From assembly GCA_936432065.2 (NCBI GenBank), contig OW386289.2, forward strand, positions 166,221,348-166,285,347: 64,000 nt of DNA, read 5' to 3'. Shown here in pieces: positions 60,901 to 63,775 of the stretch (the first letter of the stretch is position 1; each line of letters opens with the position of its first letter). The position numbers and the translations under genes are program-made. This DNA is from Rutpela maculata. Its lineage: Eukaryota > Arthropoda > Insecta > Coleoptera > Cerambycidae. The notes below the pieces were generated by a model that saw only the letters and a list, made by a program, of their open reading frames with translations, was not told the DNA's origin and searched no databases.

Positions 60901-63775
60901 TAAAATCGCATGGTGAACAGGATGCGAGTAGAGGCGGCAGAAGGCATAGGAATCAGACTGGTATTAATCATGGTGATATTGAGTTGGCTCTGCAGTTGAA
61001 TAATAGCAAACCGAATGTGTCGACGACTTACATCACACCAGAAACAACAAAGGTAGCTCAGATATTTTTAATTTTTTCTTTTCTTTCTTGTTGTTGTAAC
61101 CCTTTGTTTACAATACAAGGATCGTGGACTTGAAATGATAAAAACCAAGCAACCTATTTTATCTGATAGAGGTCTAATATACAACACTAAGTTACATCTT
61201 CGCTAACCTAAGCACGGGGTTCACCAGCACTGACTTGAAAGCACGGTTGAGCTGATATCATTTGATTAAAATCATGATATTATCAAGCAATTTTTATTTT
61301 TAAAAATCATGGTTTTATTTTCCTTTTCAAGTTTAAATGTTATAAAGAAAAAATACAAACTTTGTGTGCAGAAGTTGGTACTGCTACGTGATCGGTTTCA
61401 TTTTTTTGTTGTTCAAAATCAAAGATTTGTAATATTGCTTGTTGGAAAGTAGGATACAAACTTTCTCCACCACTCCAACTCGGCTATCGAATAAATATTT
61501 GAAATATGAGACAACTTTTAAGTTGTTTAGTGCTGGCCTTTGAAAGTTGACATATAAAGTGTGCCCATATTCCAGTATAGGTCGACATATAGATGTGTAG
61601 ATTTTTGTGGCTGTTTTTGTTGATATTCCTTCATCTTTATATGCAAGTGATTTAAAGTGTTTTGCTTGGTTTTTTATTCATGGTAATTCCTAAGTATTTG
61701 GCCGAAGGTATTGGCATTACATGTTCGTTTGCAATGCTTATTGTAGGGGAGGACAGAGAGGGAGAGTGGTTAAAATATAATGAATTATGATTTGCTGTGA
61801 TTTGGAAGAAGACGCCATTTGTTGAACTACACTCCTCTTGTATGAATTGCTCAAAAGCTTTTGAAATCCTAGAACATCCATAGGTCGCTGGTTCATATCC
61901 TGCTCGAAGGACCAAAATGAATAACTATTAAATATATAAATCAACTGAAAAATGGTTTATATTACGTAATATTTCGCAATAATATCAAAGCAACAAAAAT
62001 TATATGGCGAGCAAACGACTTACCCAAATTCTCATAGTTGGTGAAGGTAGATAGCTGCAGACTTTCCAGTGTAATTCGAAGGGCCCTCTTGCTTCTTGTG
62101 ATGTAATTCATTTGACAAAATTATAAAGTTCAATACACACGTCACCTAAATATGGACAGTGGAAATACAGAGTGAACTAAGGGAAAAATTAATATTATGA
62201 GACTAATGATCAAATTAAATGAAATAAATGAAACGCATGTCACTACCAATAATAAAAAAAAGTGTTGGAAGTGTTTGTATTGAAGGATTTTATTAGTAGT
62301 AAGGTTTTTTAAATATTTCCGTTTTCTTCTATTGTTGTAGGGCAAATCATTAGAATCACATAACATTCTGTACAACTCTTCGACATCCTACATATTATTA
62401 TAGCGCCAGTGTAGAAGATGTTTTTTAACTTTTTAAAAAGTTGTACTTCTGATAGCAGTTTATTTATTTTGGTAATTGTTTTCTAGTATATTTGAAACTT
62501 TCCTAAGAATGTTAACTACATTGCCTCTGGTATTTTACGTCATATTAGATTAATAGTAGTAGTACTGCTATTTTTACTAGTCAATCAGGTCAGGATAGCC
62601 CATTTTGCCTAGGGATCTACAGTTTACCGTGGACAAACCACAGTCCTCGACCACCAACTTTGACCTACCATCCACGACCTTTTATGGCGGTTTAATAGCC
62701 CGGGATTGTCTCCTGGGCCAGCCACCTCCTTTATGGTGGTTCATTAGCCTGGGGATTGTCTCTGTTGGCAGCCTACCAACTATTAAATGAGATCATGGAT
62801 CACCCATCCAATGGCCGGACTCGCTCAGCGTTGCTGCGCCTCGCTGATCGAGTGTCGGAACTTAAACCGGTGATCGTACCTCATCCCCTCATATTAATTG
62901 CTTGATTTTATCAGTCCAAGTCTACAAAATTACATAAGCTTGTCCACTATTAAATGCATTGGGACTTTTTTTAGGTGAAATCTAGCAAAATCGACATTCC
63001 ATCCCGCAAAACCAAAGAACACGACAATGACGAGGGCTTCGAAGAAACCCAAAGCCTAATGTCCGAATCTCCAAGTCAAGGCGCCTCGTCCGGAGGAAAT
63101 TACGAAACCGACATTATCGACTCTGCCCAAATAGTAGTGGCGGCAGACTTCAGCAAATCCAAACCATCACGAGCCTTATCATTAGAGAGTAAAGGAACTA
63201 TAGACTCGACTACCAGCAGCGAAACACCTTTACCGAAAGCAAGAGGTACACGTCCCACACCAAAAACTACTAAACCGCAACCTCCAGCTACCCCTAAATA
63301 TGTCCGAAGTCTCGAACGATCCACTTCGCTCAGAAAACCAAGCCAGGATGCTCAGGTGAACAAGAAAAGTGTTATCCCGCGCCGATCAGAGAGTTTAAGG
63401 AAAAGTGACTTGAAATCTAGCATACCATCTAGCAAACCAAATATCATTCAGAAATCTAATTCTAGAAACTCAATAGTCAGCTCAAGAAGCTCTCTGAATA
63501 GCGCTACCTCCACGAGCACAGTCAAGAAGTTACCTCTCAGACCAAATACTAGCAGCAATTTAAGCAGACCTGTGCAGCACACACCCAGTATCAAGTCGGT
63601 TAATTCGGCAAGTAAAACCAACTTGCGTCGAACGACTTCCAATAGTAGTACCATTAGTAATAAACCTCCAAGGCCCCAGGGTATGAGTTTCATGAAACCG
63701 ACGACGTCTAGCTCAACTAGGAGCACCCCTAGTAGCGGTGCCACTAGAACGTCGTCTTTTAGATCTAAAAATTAG
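18808..63775 (+). CDS. form3: Formin, INF2/Form3-like (22 coding exons, N-terminus incomplete)
   Basis: Formins of this class nucleate and elongate unbranched actin filaments in the cytoplasm; FH1 recruits profilin-actin and the FH2 dimer caps the barbed end. The joined exons are 18808-18993, 30609-30768, 43162-43195, 45803-45950, 51466-51757, 51827-52053, 52384-52578, 52640-52701, 52891-53079, 54145-54245, 54301-54371, 54604-54711, 54767-54837, 55030-55156, 55211-55463, 55561-55649, 57915-58056, 58526-58660, 58801-59079, 59963-60115, 60175-61052 and 62975-63775. All junctions are GT-AG and keep one frame to a TAG stop, giving 1,566 residues. Residues 1-176 match the second half of a DID, about 262-306 are proline-rich FH1, about 335-740 are FH2, and the rest is a basic Ser-rich tail. 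The family normally has about 100 more DID residues upstream, which I did not find. Assignment to the INF2/Form3 class rests on remembered family motifs, not on a search. Confidence 0.9.
19430..19558. repeat. 129-bp direct repeat, copy 1
   Basis: It is identical, base for base as far as I can read, to 19910-20038. It begins TTTACTGGTGAAATATTTTG and ends CGCTGAATTACGAGTTAC. The two copies start exactly 480 bp apart. Confidence 0.9.
19910..20038. repeat. 129-bp direct repeat, copy 2
   Basis: This is the second copy of the unit at 19430-19558. A third, diverged partial copy in reverse orientation is at about 53153-53203 (TGCAGTCTGGTTTCT). The pair with 350 bp between them could be a miniature LTR element (TRIM), but the units do not begin TG and end CA, and no primer-binding site is clear. 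Confidence 0.85.
20150..20262 (-). pseudogene. LINE reverse transcriptase scrap
   Basis: On the minus strand it reads SGVPQGSILGPSVYDIASLI, the RT block before the YADD box. It is disrupted on both sides. Confidence 0.7.
20263..21096. other. No gene seen
   Basis: Intronic sequence. The 94-residue open frame at 20428-20712 is hydrophobic and has no recognisable motif. Confidence 0.3.
21097..21651. mobile_element. hAT-type MITE with internal GC-rich tandem units
   Basis: It starts CAGTGGCGGAG and ends CTCCACTG, flanked by the 8-bp duplication TTTGCTAT (21089-21096 and 21652-21659). Inside are four or five degenerate units of about 90-100 bp, each with AATTGATGAGCG, a G run, GAAATTTGAAAA, TTGCCAAAATCTCTGGCGG and GGCCC. 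The GC content differs sharply from its surroundings. A related copy lies at 30211-30465. Confidence 0.88.
21908..22165. repeat. Tandem repeat, two ~129-bp units
   Basis: GATTTCAAAAA-TTAGGGATTAT starts at 21908 and again at about 22037. Both units continue through a GCAAAAAA/ATATGATAAT-like part to ACATTTTATTTTT. A third, poorer copy may follow. Confidence 0.65.
22356..23217. repeat. Tandem duplication, two ~430-bp units
   Basis: The unit starting TATTTATAACTGGTTAAAAT at 22356 repeats at 22790. Both contain GAGTCGGTTATG, CAGTGTGGGGGCAAA, GTCGTATACAACCATC and end at AATTAAACAGTACAAGT. The copies differ by a few substitutions and one short deletion, so the duplication is recent. Confidence 0.9.
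23460..24241. mobile_element. MITE with multiple internal ACAAACAGGCGTA motifs
   Basis: The ends are inverted over about 32 bp (TCGTCGCTTATCTGACAAAC and its complement at 24210-24241, then AGGCGTAACTCA). The end motif ACAAACAGGCGTA recurs inside near 23705 and 23985, with diverged forms (ACAAAGTGGCGT, ACAAACTGGC) elsewhere. Such subterminal repeats are commonly transposase binding sites. There is no ORF. Confidence 0.75.
25600..26467. repeat. Quasi-repetitive TTTTAAAG/ATAAAG-rich stretch
   Basis: Degenerate short words (GCTTTTAAG, TTTTAAAGC, CATAAAGCTAATT, GGTTTTA) recur every few tens of bases. The same texture occurs at about 240-1460 and 27720-28110. An interrupted (CA)n run is near 26110-26240. 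Confidence 0.4.
26468..27222. mobile_element. hAT-type MITE with large central hairpin
   Basis: The ends are CAGTGTTGCCAGATC and, inverted, CAGTGTTGCCAGGTC, flanked by the 8-bp duplication GAGAGGAC (26460-26467 and 27223-27230). In the middle, AGACGAGAGAGACGCGCGGA and the following GCGGGGAATCGAATGAAAGA (26812-26851) are repeated inverted at about 26941-26981. There is no ORF. Confidence 0.9.
27223..28750. other. No gene seen; short hairpin at 28290-28346
   Basis: 27720-28110 has the TTTTAAG-rich texture described above. At 28290-28346 the words TTTCCCGCACTT and AAGTGCGGGAAA form an inverted repeat with a second GGGAAAT inside. ORFs here look random. Confidence 0.4.
28751..29429 (+). mobile_element. 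Helentron/DINE-1-like element, copy A
   Basis: It starts CCGCTGCCCAAGGAATCACT, followed by ACTTCCACATCCAG. It ends ACTTCCACTGGATGTGGAAGT, a short hairpin whose arm is the inverse of the subterminal 5' motif, and carries a short ACAG tetranucleotide run before a T tract. Subterminal inverted repeats, a 3' hairpin and a (GTCY)n run are features of Helentron-associated non-autonomous elements. Five copies occur in this window. The family name is inference. Confidence 0.65.
30211..30465 (-). mobile_element. Truncated copy of the 21.1-kb hAT-type MITE
   Basis: Inverted, it starts AGTGGCGGAGGGTTGCCGTT and continues through the GGGCCTGGGTTCGAATGG block and two of the GC-rich internal units. The far terminus is missing, so it is truncated. 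Confidence 0.8.
30609..30768 (+). CDS. form3: form3 exon 2: DID armadillo segment
   Basis: It encodes residues 63-115, beginning KLKGERYRLNVIVQEL and ending in LRNEFIG, both typical of INF2-class DID repeats. The acceptor follows a T-rich tract ending in CAG, and the donor is GTAAGT. The upstream intron is 11.6 kb and full of transposons. Phase 0 in, phase 1 out. Confidence 0.93.
30868..31150. mobile_element. hAT-type MITE, 283 bp
   Basis: Perfect 15-bp inverted ends CAAGGGCGGATCCAG, flanked by the 8-bp duplication CTACCTAA (30860-30867 and 31151-31158). Beneath the ends lie G-rich and C-rich stretches (GGGGCA, TGCCCC). There is no ORF. Confidence 0.92.
31618..31850 (-). pseudogene. LINE reverse transcriptase scrap
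   Basis: On the minus strand, shifting frames give VPQG-LIGPLY, then N-LIQFRNVEACERIQQNF and NKISTGDH. This follows the order GVPQGSxLGPLLF, KLFxxV, DCxxLQxxLxxVSxW of non-LTR RTs. It has several stops and frameshifts. Confidence 0.6.
32242..33347. repeat. Duplicated segment, copy A (left of mariner)
   Basis: It starts TATATGATACTTGAGAATAT and ends GAATTTTCAACATA. It matches 37431-38366 over its whole length except for about 160 bp (around 33035-33190) missing from copy B. It abuts the mariner element precisely: its last two bases are the element's TA. A frame starting MAKSEGNNFCL is open in both copies but is short and unrecognised. Confidence 0.9.
33868..36214 (-). pseudogene. Mariner-like transposase, split and decayed
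   Basis: The N-terminal part (36214-36052) starts MVLTVREKIYIVQCYG and contains an HTH (LSRTQAMRIIEKF). After the hAT insertion the frame resumes (34698-34126) with a second HTH-like region, then IIFSDEFTF (first Asp), VNVWCAV and VHFQHDG (second Asp). A deletion and frameshift follow; the next frame has IKWPARSPDLSILDFF (third Asp), a TGA where a Leu codon is expected, and a C-terminal end DVGGNYVE. The catalytic triad is thus D, D, D as in mariners, but the gene is dead through at least one insertion, one deletion/frameshift and one stop. Confidence 0.88.
34713..36043. mobile_element. hAT-type element inserted in the mariner transposase
   Basis: The ends are TAGGGATTGCA and TGCAATCCCTA, flanked by the 8-bp duplication AACACTAC (34705-34712 and 36044-36051). 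Just inside each end are arrays of ACCGGTTA / TAACCGGT (three perfect units at the left). The interior has an imperfect palindrome near 35610-35810 and a 96-residue unrecognised open frame. It is non-autonomous. Confidence 0.93.
36469..37186 (-). mobile_element. Helentron/DINE-1-like element, copy B
   Basis: Same family as 28751-29429, opposite orientation, inserted in the mariner's right inverted repeat, where it replaces about 18 bp present in the left repeat. It carries the longest (GTCT)n/(GTCGG) run of the family at 36592-36655. Confidence 0.75.
36592..36655. repeat. (GTCT)n microsatellite
   Basis: About 16 tetranucleotide units, mainly GTCT with GTCG variants, inside the Helentron-like copy. 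Confidence 0.9.
37431..38366. repeat. Duplicated segment, copy B (right of mariner)
   Basis: Direct repeat of 32242-33347, about 95% identical by eye, shorter by one deletion of about 160 bp. In copy B the end TTCAACATA continues into unique sequence, whereas copy A ends at the mariner. Confidence 0.9.
39350..39780 (-). repeat. Dispersed repeat with tRNA-like B-box, copy 2
   Basis: Reverse-orientation relative of 6440-6860 (shared GGACGGGGCAGGTCC block, GCGCCGTGGTGGTTGTAGGG, GGCAGATTTAAAAATTAATA). On the minus strand its end carries GGTTCAAATCC, a canonical B-box. A tRNA-derived SINE is possible. Confidence 0.55.
39899..40446 (+). mobile_element. Helentron/DINE-1-like element, copy C
   Basis: Same 5' (CCGCTGCCCAAGGAATCACT) and 3' (ACTTCCACTGGATGTGGAAG) ends as copy A, with about 130 bp of the GC-rich middle deleted. 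Confidence 0.75.
41102..41216 (+). mobile_element. Helentron/DINE-1-like element, 5' fragment (copy D)
   Basis: Only the first ~115 bp of the family are present, from CCGCTGCCCAAGG to the GTTTATGAAACTTTAATA part. Confidence 0.7.
41292..42748. mobile_element. TTAA-flanked MITE (piggyBac/Kolobok-like target) with nested hAT
   Basis: The ends are inverted for about 45 bp (GGCTAGGATTTTGCAGAGTG and, inverted, GGCTAGAATTTTGGAGAGTG, then AGAGGGAAATATGCG), flanked by TTAA on both sides (41288-41291 and 42749-42752). TTAA targets are used by piggyBac and Kolobok elements. The original unit is only about 400 bp; the rest is the hAT-type insertion at 41630-42688. Confidence 0.85.
41630..42688. mobile_element. 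hAT-type element with subterminal GGAAACTTTCC arrays
   Basis: The ends are CAGAGATGGGTAAAC and, inverted, CAGAGATGGGTCAAG, a common hAT terminus. The flanks ATATTTAC and CTATTTAC match at 7 of 8 bases. Many copies of GGAAACTTTCC and CGGAGTTTT-type words lie within 70 bp of the left end and 170 bp of the right end. There is no transposase. Confidence 0.85.
43162..43195 (+). CDS. form3: form3 exon 3: 34-nt small exon of the DID
   Basis: This very short exon encodes the residues after LRNEFIG, namely CHLLPVLNNL, with split codons at both ends. Family members carry a similar LQLLxVLxxLR stretch here. It has a good polypyrimidine acceptor (TTTCTTTCCAG) and a GTATGT donor. Only this exon restores the frame between exons 2 and 4, which supports the call despite its size. 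Confidence 0.85.
43196..43913. other. form3 intron 3, first part; no gene seen
   Basis: Intronic AT-rich sequence. I recognise nothing before the TIR element at 43914. Confidence 0.35.
43914..44452. mobile_element. Non-autonomous TIR element, copy 2 (inverted)
   Basis: Inverted, shorter relative of 14851-15752. The left end TACTCAAAGAAAATGATAGG matches that copy's right end, and AGAGCATATGAAATCGCG and ACTATTTGTTTATGAGA-like blocks are shared. The right end CTATTTCTTTCAGTATA is diverged. Confidence 0.7.
44453..45802. other. form3 intron 3, second part; no gene seen
   Basis: AT-rich, with a slightly GC-richer patch near 44930-44990. The open frame ending in exon 4 (from 45586) is not coding in its first part. 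Confidence 0.35.
45803..45950 (+). CDS. form3: form3 exon 4: end of DID / start of linker
   Basis: It encodes residues 127-176. The stretch PELAVQLDVFDEQRESDD is the helix following the DID in INF2-class formins (acidic, with VFDEQR), and DVFYAILKQ leads directly into the next exon. The acceptor AG is at 45801-45802 and the donor GTGAGA at 45951. A longer open frame overlapping here on the same strand is a shadow. Confidence 0.9.
46020..46210. repeat. Degenerate (GTTTAAAACA)n tract
   Basis: More than ten copies of TGTTTTAAAACA-like palindromic words in 190 bp. Confidence 0.75.
46550..46815. repeat. Degenerate (GCATTGCAATGC)n tract
   Basis: About 17-20 copies of TGCATTGCAATGCA-like words, both self-complementary and variably spaced (10-20 bp). 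They make open frames on both strands that are translations of the repeat only. Confidence 0.85.
46928..47525. mobile_element. Palindrome-bearing element with recombinase-like ORF
   Basis: A hairpin of about 119 nt (46928-47046, AAAGTATAAGTGGATATTAA pairing with its imperfect inverse; AAAACACGCGCG at its waist) is followed by an 18-bp inverted pair, TTTTTTTTTATTGGTAC near 47050 and GTACCAATAAAAAAAAA at 47513-47529. Word TTTAAAACACGCGCG recurs at 47443. Between them lies a short ORF (47269-47427). Likely a truncated or miniature element. Confidence 0.5.
47269..47427 (+). pseudogene. Tyrosine-recombinase-like N-terminal fragment
   Basis: 52 residues: MSSNIDYLNRKTESRLIPQK, then YKKEYIFIKWVEEQKV and ERVVLAYL, stop. 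This resembles the start of insect Crypton-like tyrosine recombinases (P+KSxxxYExEYxxFxxWxxxxxV...xENxxLAYF), the SAM-like core-binding region. The catalytic domain is absent. The assignment is by motif memory and tentative. Confidence 0.45.
48196..48861. mobile_element. Double palindrome (MITE within inverted arms)
   Basis: The outer arms (48196-48276 and 48768-48861) are inverted copies (AGAATATTGGAAC, TACCTATTGTACCAA). The inner unit 48277-48767 starts CAGGGTGGCCCAAAACATTA and ends with its complement, flanked by TA. The whole 666 bp could fold as one long hairpin. Confidence 0.8.
48864..50315. mobile_element. Palindromic MITE family R, copy 1 (interrupted)
   Basis: It starts CAGGGTGCGCCACTTAAAAT and its right end is the inverse of CAGGGTAAGTCACTTAAAAC, flanked by TA. 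The arms include GTTACAAGYCT and CCAACATGG blocks. A second copy is at 53230-53925. A Helentron-like element (49444-50146) splits the right arm. Confidence 0.85.
49444..50146 (+). mobile_element. Helentron/DINE-1-like element, copy E
   Basis: Full-length relative of copy A, inserted within the right arm of MITE R. Comparison with the second R copy (53.7 kb) shows continuity of GAGGTAAAAAAATATTC around the insertion point, with no clear target duplication beyond A/T bases, as expected for Helitron-type insertion. Confidence 0.8.
50536..50745. repeat. Palindrome with AAT microsatellite loop
   Basis: GAATGCGATTTCCTACGAAA and AACATAGGTGAACTTG-like sequence at the left pair with GTAGGAAATCGCATTC and CCTATGTTCGTTTA at the right, around an (AAT)n loop near 50634-50651. 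Confidence 0.85.
50746..51465. other. form3 intron 4, last part; no gene seen
   Basis: Up to 51071 this is the right part of the outer TIR element, with a C-rich patch near 50824-50838. After that it is AT-rich intron leading to the exon 5 acceptor. Confidence 0.4.
51466..51757 (+). CDS. form3: form3 exon 5: linker and start of FH1
   Basis: It encodes residues 177-273. It starts VAETPQEIPFISILQHLLRI, a conserved segment between DID and FH1, and ends in the first proline cluster (PTPGPPPLPP). Phase 0 in, phase 1 out. The following intron is only 69 bp. The open frame continues a few codons past the donor, but the next exon restores the FH1. Confidence 0.95.
51827..52053 (+). CDS. form3: form3 exon 6: FH1 proline-rich region and FH2 start
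   Basis: It encodes residues 274-349. A run of eight prolines and several PPP blocks form the FH1, where profilin-actin would bind. The exon ends with KMKTINWNKIP, the canonical start of an FH2 domain. Its reverse strand gives a glycine-rich shadow frame. Confidence 0.95.
52384..52578 (+). CDS. form3: form3 exon 7: FH2 lasso/linker
   Basis: It encodes residues 350-414. It begins VVGKNNIWTQVA and contains MDWSEMEGLFCQQA, matching the FH2 pattern of a lasso followed by the helix that precedes the linker. A Ser/Asp-rich stretch follows. Donor GTAAGA. Confidence 0.94.
52640..52701 (+). CDS. form3: form3 exon 8: FH2
   Basis: It encodes residues 415-434. ITLLDGKRSLNVNIFLKQF is the FH2 segment reading LLDxKRSxNxxIxLxxF in other formins. 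The intron before is 61 bp. Phase 0 in, phase 2 out. Confidence 0.94.
52891..53079 (+). CDS. form3: form3 exon 9: FH2
   Basis: It encodes residues 435-497: SSNEDIIQLIREGE, then LKGLLKILPEVDELDMLKLF and LGNAEKFLIQL, the classic FH2 knob and coiled-coil-proximal helices (LLKxLPExxExxxL). The acceptor is TTTTCAG and the donor GTGAGT. Confidence 0.95.
53230..53925. mobile_element. Palindromic MITE family R, copy 2
   Basis: It starts CAGGATGTGCCATTTAACAC and ends with the inverse of CAGGGTGGGCCACTTAAAAC, TA on both sides (53228-53229 and 53926-53927). Arms of more than 250 bp pair across the element (AATTTGATGTGCTCAACATG / CATGTTGGGGACATC). It lies in intron 9 of form3, the copy without nested insertions. 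There is no ORF. Confidence 0.9.
54145..54245 (+). CDS. form3: form3 exon 10: FH2
   Basis: It encodes residues 498-531, including YKLRIESMLLKEEF and LEPSINSMIIAAQ, which fit the FH2 helix reading RLxxMLxxxxFxxxxxxLxPxIxxIxxA. The upstream intron carries a palindromic MITE at 53230-53925. Confidence 0.95.
54301..54371 (+). CDS. form3: form3 exon 11: FH2
   Basis: It encodes residues 532-555, ending LILIAGNFLNA. GNxLN is the start of the most conserved FH2 signature. The preceding intron is 55 bp. Confidence 0.95.
54604..54711 (+). CDS. form3: form3 exon 12: FH2 signature
   Basis: It encodes residues 556-591. GGYAGNAAGVKLTSLQKI completes the GNxLNxGxxxGxAxGFKLxSLxKL signature, with Val in place of the usual Phe before KL. 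It continues DIRANKPNMNLIHFVAL, the FH2 helix LxDxKxxxxxxxLLHFL. Confidence 0.96.
54767..54837 (+). CDS. form3: form3 exon 13: FH2
   Basis: It encodes residues 592-614, QAEKKDKKLLSFTDNISVLE and the following AA. It continues the FH2 post domain. Flanking introns are 55 bp and 192 bp. Confidence 0.93.
55030..55156 (+). CDS. form3: form3 exon 14: FH2 coiled-coil
   Basis: It encodes residues 615-657: TTVEQLHNEINALDVRIKKV and on to MTDFLR, a coiled-coil helix typical of the FH2 C-terminal part. An in-frame ORF runs in from upstream through the intron, but the CTTTTAG acceptor and the phase fix the exon start. Confidence 0.92.
55211..55463 (+). CDS. form3: form3 exon 15: end of FH2
   Basis: It encodes residues 658-741. 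MAEREVADLQ, then LADxF-like sequence and FRIFHGFYCKFKQAVAEN, then a charged Arg/Glu helix. This is the end of FH2 (the F-helix with FxxFxxxFxxA) and the basic helix that follows it in most formins. The preceding intron is 54 bp. Confidence 0.95.
55561..55649 (+). CDS. form3: form3 exon 16: start of C-terminal tail
   Basis: It encodes residues 742-771, MESLAGTPDSDGFCIDMQIY and what follows, ending AMKK. It is in phase with both neighbours (acceptor TTTTTTAG, donor GTACTA). I know no domain for it; its position just after FH2 is where autoregulatory segments lie in the family. Confidence 0.8.
55762..56359. mobile_element. Inverted-repeat MITE in form3 intron 16
   Basis: It starts TTAGGGTGAGCCGAAAAACA; its right end is the inverse of TTAGGGTGGATCGAAAAACA. 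The arms are about 260 bp (GAACTATATCATTTGCAAAT, GCCGATTTTTCGATTTT, TCAAACGTCAATTTG). The flank TGTGTA is repeated on both sides. There is no ORF. Confidence 0.85.
56780..57062 (-). pseudogene. LINE reverse transcriptase scrap
   Basis: On the minus strand it reads CCVLAPILFNSEHVMRCVLT. This fits the RT block RQGCxLSPxLFNIYSExIMRxAL of RTE/Jockey-like LINEs with two residues missing after FN. The surroundings are frameshifted. Confidence 0.65.
57063..57914. other. form3 intron 16, second part
   Basis: A GC-richer patch (57210-57350, ATCCTCGGCACCCGGACAGG) and the minus-strand frame at 57329-57610 (WKGRTRWRGVGRPIKH) look like transposon remains, perhaps of an LTR element or LINE, but I cannot place them. 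Confidence 0.3.
57915..58056 (+). CDS. form3: form3 exon 17: tail
   Basis: It encodes residues 772-818, GRKSTNGSGMSEDELSVTGS and further Ser/Arg-rich sequence. The acceptor follows TTTTTTTTTAG and the donor is GTACTT. It is probably disordered and rich in potential phosphorylation sites (SPCLSRRRLGS). Confidence 0.8.
58196..58262. repeat. 67-bp near-perfect hairpin in form3 intron 17
   Basis: CCCACATAACACAGTTTGTA pairs with its complement at the other end, and the inner GTACTTAGTATGTAC pairs with GTACATACTTAAGTAC. About 33 pairs with two or three mismatches and almost no loop. Confidence 0.9.
58526..58660 (+). CDS. form3: form3 exon 18: tail with DAD-like helix
   Basis: It encodes residues 819-863. 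An Arg cluster (LRRRRSRVL) is followed by DDEGNLMEFLRASG, an amphipathic helix that loosely resembles the DAD/WH2-type helix of diaphanous-class formins. This is resemblance only; autoinhibition through it would be an inference. Confidence 0.82.
58801..59079 (+). CDS. form3: form3 exon 19: tail
   Basis: It encodes residues 864-956. It starts DRSWARKARGSGPRKRPALL, then a Ser/Pro-rich stretch and a helix WRQKIESWLQANESD. The exon is set by the CATTTTAG acceptor and the phase-1 donor GTATTT. Two longer frames overlapping it read into the intron and are not the product. Confidence 0.85.
59080..59962. other. form3 intron 19; no gene seen
   Basis: AT-rich. The 60-residue open frame at 59446-59628 is hydrophobic and unconvincing. 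Confidence 0.35.
59963..60115 (+). CDS. form3: form3 exon 20: tail
   Basis: It encodes residues 957-1007, including RSSTLDTLPEGKQVYSG and YPAWKPSSAID. The acceptor is TTCAATTGCAG. It is separated from exon 21 by a 59-bp intron. Confidence 0.83.
60175..61052 (+). CDS. form3: form3 exon 21: large tail exon
   Basis: It encodes residues 1008-1300, the longest exon. It is low-complexity, rich in Ser, Pro, Arg, Lys and acidic residues, with repeated SP/TP sites and no recognised domain. The charged helix VRLKAWQDKLKSHGEQD resembles the WRQKIESWL helix of exon 19. If the following intron is retained the frame stops at 61133, giving a short alternative C-terminus. Confidence 0.87.
61640..61815 (-). 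pseudogene. LINE RT thumb fragment
   Basis: On the minus strand: SLSSPTISIANEHVMPIPSA and then KYLGITMNKK. Non-LTR RTs have a stretch of this type after the YADD block (I.I.g..I.....vKYLGi.ld..l.w). The upstream part is lost. Confidence 0.6.
62590..62880. repeat. GC-rich patch with internal duplication
   Basis: GGATTGTCTC with flanking CCTGGGCCAGCC/GGCAGCC occurs twice about 55 bp apart, each preceded by CCTTTTATGGCGGTT or CCTTTATGGTGGTT. The stretch CGCTCAGCGTTGCTGCGCC follows. Its composition differs from the intron, suggesting a dispersed repeat; the type is unknown. Confidence 0.4.
62975..63775 (+). CDS. form3: form3 exon 22: last coding exon
   Basis: It encodes residues 1301-1566 and the TAG stop. 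It is very Ser/Thr/Arg/Lys/Pro-rich and basic (for example RSSLNSATSTSTVKK), almost certainly disordered. Basic tails of formins can bind actin or microtubules; that is inference here. The acceptor follows a T-rich tract. Frames on the opposite strand are shadows. Confidence 0.88.
   Translation: MKSSKIDIPSRKTKEHDNDEGFEETQSLMSESPSQGASSGGNYETDIIDSAQIVVAADFSKSKPSRALSLESKGTIDSTTSSETPLPKARGTRPTPKTTKPQPPATPKYVRSLERSTSLRKPSQDAQVNKKSVIPRRSESLRKSDLKSSIPSSKPNIIQKSNSRNSIVSSRSSLNSATSTSTVKKLPLRPNTSSNLSRPVQHTPSIKSVNSASKTNLRRTTSNSSTISNKPPRPQGMSFMKPTTSSSTRSTPSSGATRTSSFRSKN

Noticed and set aside
61830..61920. tRNA-like B-box GGTTCATATCC
   Set aside because: No A-box at proper distance and no cloverleaf could be drawn; probably a chance match or a SINE scrap too short to define.
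63100..63744. Two minus-strand frames of 74 and 98 residues
   Set aside because: They are shadows of the Ser/Arg-rich last exon of form3.
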